Source: Streptomyces sp. NBC_00249 (lineage in GTDB: Bacteria > Actinomycetota > Actinomycetes > Streptomycetales > Streptomycetaceae). From it: a stretch of 64,000 bases of DNA. The DNA lies in the NCBI RefSeq assembly GCF_026342355.1, contig NZ_JAPEMV010000001.1, forward strand, positions 1 to 64,000, written 5' to 3'. How positions within the stretch are numbered: the stretch's first letter is position 1; the number at the start of each line of letters is the position of its first letter. Below the pieces are notes generated by a model. It did no database searches and had not been told where the DNA came from. It saw only the letters and a program-made list of their open reading frames with translations. Shown piece by piece: positions 59,034 through 64,000 of the stretch. A program made the position numbers and the translations under genes.

Positions 59034-60134
59034 CTACGGCTCGGCGGTCACCGTGGCGGTGAAGCCGCAGCATTCGAACGTCTGGATCGGGTCTCCCGAG
59101 GTCTTCGTGATCTTCACGTGGTCCAGCCGCGCCGTGGTGTCGACGGCCGAGGCGATGGCTGCGACGCCGCCCACCCCGCCCCGGATGGTGTCCTTGGTCG
59201 CGGTGAACGTGCCGTCCTGGAGGGCCATCCCGAAGAACTCGTTGTCGATGAGGTTGTTGTGGCGGATCTCCGCCGTATCGAACGCGTAGATGCCCAGTTG
59301 GTTGCGGGACAGGCGGTTCTTGGCGATGACCGTCCCCGCACCGCCCGCCAGGATGCCGGCATGCTGGACGTCGTTGAAGAAGTCGGTGCCGCACCCAGGA
59401 TCGGGCTCGCGGCAGGCGTTGTCGCTGACGACGTTCTCCTCGATCCTGCCGATCGCCCCGACGAACTCGATCCCGTCGGTCGACAGCCGCTTCTGCCCGG
59501 TCACGACGTTGCGGAGCAAGGTCGCGTGCGAGCCCTCGTTGAGCACGACGATCCCGGAGCCCTGATAGTCCGTGATCTCGGAGTCGCGGATGGCCGCCGA
59601 CCCCGTGCCTACCGGCAGGGCACCGATGAGGATGGCGTTGGCACTGTGGAAGCACGGAGCCATGGGCGTGTCCTGGATGTGTGTCACCCTCGCGTGGCTC
59701 AGGTCCAGGTGGGCTCCGCCCAGGACCCGGATGCCCGCCCCGAGCGCGCCCGCGTCGCAGGTGCCGGAACCCGGCCCGCTCACCGCTAGGCCAGAGATCT
59801 TCACGTGCGCCGCGTGGTCGAGGGTGACGATCGAGTTGAGGCCGTCCGCGCCCGTCACCAGCTGCTGGGGAGCGCGGATCGTGGTCTTCTTGGCCCCCGC
59901 GCCGGTGAGGGTGACGTCCTTGGCGATCGACACCTGCTCCCGGTAGACGCCGGGGCGAACGGCGATGTGGTCCCCGGGGCTCGCGGCATCGACCGCGGAC
60001 TGGATGGTCGGATAGGCCGCCGTGGGGACAACCAGGTCGCGTGGCTTCGCCGCGGCGGACGCCGGTACGAGGGCGCCGGCCGCCACCAGGGCCATACCCC
60101 CAAGCAGCGAGCCCATAATGCGAGCAGACCGCAT
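59034..60134 (-). CDS. Secreted right-handed beta-helix protein
   Basis: 366 aa, ATG 60134 with GGAG upstream. Signal peptide IMGSLLGGMALVAAGALVPA-SAAA. The start AAYPTIQSAVDAASPGDHIA, VRPGVYREQVSIAKDVTLTG is the classic pectate-lyase/NosD parallel beta-helix opening. Repeats follow: IRVLGGAHLDLSHARVTHIQ, ITDYQGSGIVVLNEGSHATL, GIEFVGAIGRIEENVVSDNA and IYAFDTAEIRHNNLIDNEFF. Four or more cysteines suggest disulfides. Such proteins bind or cleave polysaccharides; no catalytic triad can be assigned by eye. Confidence 0.85.
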   Translation of the reverse strand: MRSARIMGSLLGGMALVAAGALVPASAAAKPRDLVVPTAAYPTIQSAVDAASPGDHIAVRPGVYREQVSIAKDVTLTGAGAKKTTIRAPQQLVTGADGLNSIVTLDHAAHVKISGLAVSGPGSGTCDAGALGAGIRVLGGAHLDLSHARVTHIQDTPMAPCFHSANAILIGALPVGTGSAAIRDSEITDYQGSGIVVLNEGSHATLLRNVVTGQKRLSTDGIEFVGAIGRIEENVVSDNACREPDPGCGTDFFNDVQHAGILAGGAGTVIAKNRLSRNQLGIYAFDTAEIRHNNLIDNEFFGMALQDGTFTATKDTIRGGVGGVAAIASAVDTTARLDHVKITKTSGDPIQTFECCGFTATVTAEP

Positions 60135-60432
60135 GATGCTCCTTCAAGCCGTCGGACGATCAGGCGAATCCGACCAGGGCGTACGTGGCCGCTTCCGGCT
60201 TGATGCCGTACGCGTGGGGCCAGGCGGATTCGGCCGACATCATCGGCAGCGCGCGACGGCGGAGCACCAGGACCCCACCGGGGAGGGCCCCGATTGCAGC
60301 AGCGGACTCACCTCATCGGCCGACTGCGGACCAGGGTGGCCGGTGCACCAGAACCCACTCGGCCCGGCCTGGCCTGAGCAGGTCGAGCTGGTCAGGCGAA
60401 GCCCGACGGTGCCGTAGGGTGGGGTTCACCGA

Positions 60433-60506
60433 CGCGGGGTGGAGCAGCTCGGTAGCTCGCTGGGCTCATAACCCAGAGGTCGCAGGTTCAAATCCTGTCC
60501 CCGCTA
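60433..60506 (+). tRNA. Initiator tRNA-fMet (anticodon CAT)
   Basis: Acceptor CGCGGGG (60433-60439) pairs with CCCCGC, with an unpaired first base (C1-T72), the hallmark of formyl-Met initiator tRNA. D arm GAGCAGCTCGGTAGCTC, anticodon arm CTGGGCTCATAACCCAG with GGG pairs and CAT anticodon, T arm CAGGTTCAAATCCTG, discriminator A60506. CCA is not encoded. Confidence 0.96.
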
Positions 60507-60512
60507 CTGAAC

Positions 60513-60548
60513 ACAAGGGCCCGGATCCGCAAGGATCCGGGCCCTTGT
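60513..60548 (+). terminator. 16-bp perfect-stem terminator of the tRNA
   Basis: ACAAGGGCCCGGATCC, GCAA tetraloop (GNRA type), GGATCCGGGCCCTTGT, seven bases after the tRNA. Confidence 0.9.
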
Positions 60549-60555
60549 GTCATAG

Positions 60556-60769
60556 CGCAGCGGGCCGCCCAGGAACACGGTTCCCTCGACGCCCTGGTCA
60601 ACAACGTCGGCATCCCCGGAGCGGGCGAGTCCGCCGGGGACTGCACCGGAGCGGACATCGCTGCCGTACTCCACACCGACATCGTGGGGATCGTCCGGGT
60701 CCTGCACGCCTTCCTGCCGCTCCTGGAGCGCAGCAGCAACGGCGTCGTGGTCGATGTCCGCGATGGCAC
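60556..60769 (+). pseudogene. Short-chain dehydrogenase/reductase fragment
   Basis: Reads AQRAAQEHGSLDALVNNVGI, then GADIAAVLHTDIVGIVRVLH, AFLPLLERSSNGVVVDVRDG. NNVGI and the VxTNxxGxxRVxxAFLPLL pattern mark the middle of an SDR. The TGxxxGxG front and YxxxK active site are missing. The frame is open and in register with the HAD gene that follows, so read-through fusion is possible but not expected. Confidence 0.8.
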
Positions 60770-60884
60770 GGGGTTTTCGGCCGGGTCCAGGAGCCCGACC
60801 GTGTCGGGTCCGCCTGGGCTCCCCGGCGTACCGCTGCTCCAGGAGCATCGCCGCCGCGTGACCGGCGAGGCCTATGCTGCGGGG

Positions 60885-61535
60885 ATGATCAAGCCCATTG
60901 AACTCGTCATATTCGACTGCGACGGCGTGCTGGTCGACAGTGAGCGCATCGCCGCGCGTGTCCAGGTTGCCCTCGGTGCGGAGCTGGGCTGGCCGCTCAC
61001 CGAGGACGAGGTCGTGGACCGGTTCATCGGGCGCTCCCACGCCGCCATCCGCGAGCAGGTCGCCGCTCAGCTCGGCCCGGACACGGCCGCGATCTGGTCG
61101 GAGAGATTCGAGCAGCTCCACCGCGAGTCCGTGGATGCCGGGCTCGCCCCGGTCGAGGGCCTGCCGGAAGCACTCGACGCACTCACTCTGCCGACATGCG
61201 TCGCCTCCAGCGGCTCCCACGACAAGATGCGGCACACCCTGGGCCGCACCGGACTCTACGAGCGCTTCGCAGGCCGCATCTACAGTGCCAGCGAGGTCTC
61301 CCAGGGCAAGCCCGCCCCCGACCTGTTCCTGCACGCCGCCCGGCAGATGGGCGTCGATCCCGCGGCCTGCGTGGTGGTCGAGGACAGCCGGCCCGGCGTA
61401 CAGGCTGCGCGCGCCGCCGGCATGCGAGCCTTCGGCTACGCCGGCGGGCTGACCCCGGCGGAACGTCTCGACGGTCGCGACACCGTCGTCTTCTACGACA
61501 TGCGCGAGCTGCCGACCCTCATTGCCCAGCGGTAA
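60885..61535 (+). CDS. HAD family hydrolase (beta-phosphoglucomutase-like)
   Basis: 216 aa from ATG 60885. HAD motif I DCDGVLVDSERIAARVQVAL with the nucleophile and acid Asps, motif II VASSGSHDKMRHTLGRTGLY, motif III Lys in SQGKPAPDLFLHAARQMGVD, motif IV VVVEDSRPGVQAARAAGMRA. The alpha-helical cap between motifs I and II (DEVVDRFIGRSHAAIREQVA) is of the phosphoglucomutase type. Likely a sugar-phosphate phosphatase or mutase. Confidence 0.93.
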   Translation: MIKPIELVIFDCDGVLVDSERIAARVQVALGAELGWPLTEDEVVDRFIGRSHAAIREQVAAQLGPDTAAIWSERFEQLHRESVDAGLAPVEGLPEALDALTLPTCVASSGSHDKMRHTLGRTGLYERFAGRIYSASEVSQGKPAPDLFLHAARQMGVDPAACVVVEDSRPGVQAARAAGMRAFGYAGGLTPAERLDGRDTVVFYDMRELPTLIAQR

Positions 61536-61622
61536 CCACCTCTCCCCCGGGCCGCCCATCCACAGGAAACGCAGCCCTCCCGCGGCATCCGGTGGAACGA
61601 GAACGGCGAGCCGGAACGGGGC

Positions 61623-63857
61623 TCAGAGCACCGTGACGCGGGCCAGCGCCCACGACGTGTGGTCGAAGGAGGTCTTGTTGTTGGCGTCCTCCACCACCAG
61701 CCGTAGGACCCGCACCCCCCGCACGTCCACGTCCACCGCCACCGGGCCGGTGGCTGCCGTGAGCGTCGGTGTGGTCAGCAGCAGCCGGTCGTCGCCGTAC
61801 ACCTTGGCCCGGGTCGCGCCGGCCGGGCTCTGCTTCGCCGAGAAGTCGTCGATGCCGACCAGTGCGGTGAAGCGGTTGCCCGCTGCGCCCAGGTGGAAGG
61901 CGATGTCACTGGGAGCGTGGACGCCGAGGCCCTTGGCGTACTTCGTACCGCCGAAGGCGATCAGGGGGCCGTCCCCCGCGGCGTTCTTGCCGTTGGAGGC
62001 GTCCCGCTCGACCGGGCCCCACCCGTTGGCGGCGGAGATCCACTCCAGGTCGGAGAGGTAGGAGTCCTTCGTCGGCGGGGGCGGCGGCGTGGGCACCGTG
62101 CCGGATGCGCGGTAGGTGACCGTCCCGCCCGGCGCCAGTGCGGTTCCCTCGGCGGTGAGGTCCCAGCGCGTCCGGGCGGGCGCGTCGGCGGGCGGGGTGA
62201 CCTTCCAGGTGGCGTCCAGCTGCGCACCGGAGGCGAGTTGCTCGGCGGTGGTCGCCGTCGTCGCGGTCACCGTCCAGCCGGGCGGTACGCGCAGCGCGAG
62301 CGCCGCCGAGGTCCAGGCCTTGGCGGAACCGTTGGCGAGCGACGCGGTGACCGTGAACGCCTGCCCGGGAACGGCGATCTGAGGCAAGGCCAAGCGGGCG
62401 CCGAACGCCCTGCGCGGGTAGCTGTCCTGCCAGGAGGAGCGCATCAGCGCCACCAGCGCGGCTGCCGTCGAGGGGTGTGCGTCGAGGACGTTGCGGGTCT
62501 CCCCCAGGTCGGAGGCCAGGTCGTAGAGCTCGACCTGCCACTTGTCGTCGGGGAGGTTGTGGTCCCGTTCGGGTGCGAAGCGCACGGCCTTCCAGTTGTC
62601 CCGCCGCACCGCTTCGGCCAGCCACGTGGCCCGCTGGGCGTCCTGTGCGTTGGCCCGGCTGGTGACGCCGCGCTCGTCGCGGAACCAGTAGAGGTGGCCG
62701 TGGCGGGCCGCGTCGGGGCTGCCGGCCAGCAGCGGGGCTGCCGAGAGGCCGTCCACGTCCGAGGGTGCCGGGGCGCCGCCCAGTTCGGCGAGGGTGGGGA
62801 GGATGTCGGTGAGCGGGGTGGGGCGGTCGCTGGTGCCCTGTGCGACACGGCCCGGGCCCCAGGCGATGAGGGGGACGCGCACTCCGCCCTCGTACAGGTT
62901 GCGCTTGTAGCCGCGCAGGGGGCCGTTGGCGTCGAACAGGTCCGGGTTGACGCCGCCCTCCTCGTGCGGCCCGTTGTCGCTGGTGACCAGCAGGACCGTG
63001 TCGTCCTCCAGGCCCAGCGCGCGCAGGCGGTCGACGACCTTGCCCACCAGTGCGTCGAAATAACTGACCTGCGCGGCATGGCCCTTGTTGGCGGCCGTCC
63101 AGCTCTGGGCGGCGTACGCGCTGGTGTCGGGCACGTCGCTGGGGGCGTGGGGCACGTTCGGCGTCAGGAACAGCAGGAACGGCTCGTCCTCGTGCGCGTC
63201 GATGAACTCCAGAGCACGCTGTTCGATCAGGTCGGGGGCGTACACCGCCTTCGCGCCGCCCGCGTTGGCGGGGATCGCCTCCTTGGCCCCGTTGTGCCAG
63301 AGGTACTCGGGGTAGTACTGGTGCGCGTGGCTGTGGTCGATGTAGCCGTAGAACTCCTCGAAGCCGCGGGCGGCCGGGTGGCTGTCCTGGTCGGCCGCCT
63401 CCGGACCGAAGCCCCATTTGCCGATGACGGCGGTGCGGTAGCCGCGGGCCTTCAGGACCTGCGCGAAGGTGGTGTCGGTCGCGGTGAGGGAGCCCTGGGC
63501 GGCGGAGGGGTTCGCGCGCACCGTGGAGTGGCCGGTGTGCAGGCCGGTCAGCAGGGAGCAACGCGACGGCGCGCAGACGGCGGCGGTCGAGTACGCGTCG
63601 GTGAAGCGCAGCCCCTCGGTGGCCAGCCCGTCCAGACGCGGGGTGGTGATCAGTTTCTGGCCGTACGCGCCGAGTTCGCCGTAGCCGAGGTCGTCGGCCA
63701 GGACGACGATGAGGTTCGGCGGGCGCGTGGCGGTCTGCGTCGGCGTCCCGCCCGGCGTGGTCAGCGCCGCCGCGGGTGTGGCCGAGGCGGCCGCGGGCAG
63801 GGCCGTCAAGCCGAGCGCTGCGGCGGAACCGGCCAGGAAGTGACGGCGGCTTGACAT
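61623..63857 (-). CDS. Tat-exported sulfatase with NEW3 and NPCBM-like domains
   Basis: 744 aa, ATG 63857 with GGAG upstream. Twin-arginine signal SSRRHFLAGSAAALGLTALP. Type I sulfatase domain: metal ligands Asp55-Asp56 in VVLADDLGYGELGAYGQKLI, the formylglycine site Cys95 in CAPSRCSLLTG (CxPSR), and TSDNGPHEEGGVN. C-terminal parts are a NEW3-type domain (ALPQIAVPGQAFTVTASLAN), a Pro linker (TPPPPPTKDSYLSDLEWISA) and an NPCBM-like galactose-binding module (GLGVHAPSDIAFHLGAAGNR). Removes sulfate from an extracellular glycan or aryl ester. Maturation needs a formylglycine-generating enzyme encoded elsewhere. Confidence 0.92.
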   Translation of the reverse strand: MSSRRHFLAGSAAALGLTALPAAASATPAAALTTPGGTPTQTATRPPNLIVVLADDLGYGELGAYGQKLITTPRLDGLATEGLRFTDAYSTAAVCAPSRCSLLTGLHTGHSTVRANPSAAQGSLTATDTTFAQVLKARGYRTAVIGKWGFGPEAADQDSHPAARGFEEFYGYIDHSHAHQYYPEYLWHNGAKEAIPANAGGAKAVYAPDLIEQRALEFIDAHEDEPFLLFLTPNVPHAPSDVPDTSAYAAQSWTAANKGHAAQVSYFDALVGKVVDRLRALGLEDDTVLLVTSDNGPHEEGGVNPDLFDANGPLRGYKRNLYEGGVRVPLIAWGPGRVAQGTSDRPTPLTDILPTLAELGGAPAPSDVDGLSAAPLLAGSPDAARHGHLYWFRDERGVTSRANAQDAQRATWLAEAVRRDNWKAVRFAPERDHNLPDDKWQVELYDLASDLGETRNVLDAHPSTAAALVALMRSSWQDSYPRRAFGARLALPQIAVPGQAFTVTASLANGSAKAWTSAALALRVPPGWTVTATTATTAEQLASGAQLDATWKVTPPADAPARTRWDLTAEGTALAPGGTVTYRASGTVPTPPPPPTKDSYLSDLEWISAANGWGPVERDASNGKNAAGDGPLIAFGGTKYAKGLGVHAPSDIAFHLGAAGNRFTALVGIDDFSAKQSPAGATRAKVYGDDRLLLTTPTLTAATGPVAVDVDVRGVRVLRLVVEDANNKTSFDHTSWALARVTVL

Positions 63858-64000
63858 CGGGGAACTCCTTGAGGCTGCCGCGCTGTGCGAGGCACCGCGG
63901 ACTGGTCGTGGACGTGGACGTGGAGCCGATCATGAGCGTGTGGCGGGTTCCCGGACCATGCACTGCGTATGAAGATCGTGTGACAGGGGGTCCGGACCGG

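Noticed and set aside
61893..63854. A 653-codon forward frame opposite the sulfatase
   Set aside because: Shadow of the sulfatase gene; no start site or motifs, while CxPSR and metal motifs lie on the reverse strand.
28868..63857. A single polysaccharide-utilisation operon
   Set aside because: The hydrolase genes are on different strands, separated by unrelated genes and terminators; at most a loose neighbourhood.

Overview
The window looks like chromosomal arm or accessory DNA of a Streptomyces-type actinomycete. The G+C content is very high, third codon positions are strongly biased, and the families are typical of the genus: DUF6207, an excalibur-domain protein, a PASTA-less Ser/Thr kinase with a Pro/Ser linker, HxlR-MFS and TetR-oxidoreductase pairs, twin-arginine secreted hydrolases, and ISL3, IS630 and IS5 elements. 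Many genes are truncated or frameshifted and insertion-sequence remnants are scattered throughout, as expected of a rapidly decaying, recombination-prone region.

Region 1 (1-14.1 kb) is an IS-rich mosaic. An aldo/keto reductase and a divergent TetR regulator are followed by an ISL3-type element (about 1805-4112) that appears to carry a passenger DUF4265 gene, now frameshifted. Then come a truncated transposase, a small acidic protein and a large membrane-anchored P-loop NTPase (KAP/STAND-like). An IS630 element with perfect 29-bp ends and TA flanks follows, then fragments of host genes, a DUF6207 gene, an excalibur protein and a decayed ISL3 transposase. The ISL3 end abuts a 313-bp MITE-like element containing a serine-tRNA-like sequence.

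Region 2 (14.1-28.7 kb) holds small hypotheticals and enzymes: GNAT acetyltransferase, VOC remnant, aromatic amino acid hydroxylase, an HNH (DUF1524) remnant, a translationally coupled three-gene membrane operon behind an 11-bp perfect palindrome, and an LRV/HEAT-like repeat protein. Two diverged copies of a ~145-bp intergenic repeat lie 4.2 kb apart in direct orientation. A second, frameshifted DUF6207 copy sits beside an IS5 fragment.

Region 3 (28.8-44.7 kb) has a secreted GH2 exo-beta-D-glucosaminidase-like enzyme, an HxlR-controlled DHA2 exporter, a secreted chitin-binding type-2 (peritrophin-like) protein next to the C-terminal remnant of a terpene synthase, a DUF1801 protein, a PPOX/VOC pair opposite a very large HTH-NB-ARC regulator, two secreted proteins (one 919 aa with TIG/Ig-like repeats) and an NTF2-like protein.

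Region 4 (45-64 kb) has an FAD/NAD-binding-like protein, an orphan AbiEii-type nucleotidyltransferase, a methyltransferase, a collapsed two-component system, a Ser/Thr kinase, a GH30 endo-beta-1,6-galactanase, a Nudix hydrolase, a PIG-L deacetylase, a secreted beta-helix protein, an initiator tRNA with a strong terminator, an SDR remnant plus HAD phosphatase, and a Tat-exported sulfatase with NEW3 and NPCBM-like domains. The secreted GH2, GH30, beta-helix and sulfatase proteins suggest a saprophyte degrading chitosan-type and galactan or sulfated glycans.

The best candidates for something undescribed are the ISL3 element with its DUF4265 cargo, the MITE carrying a tRNA-Ser-like body with an abnormal anticodon arm, and the IS-bounded membrane NTPase with its small downstream partner. 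All assignments are by reading sequence and recalling families; no searches were run.
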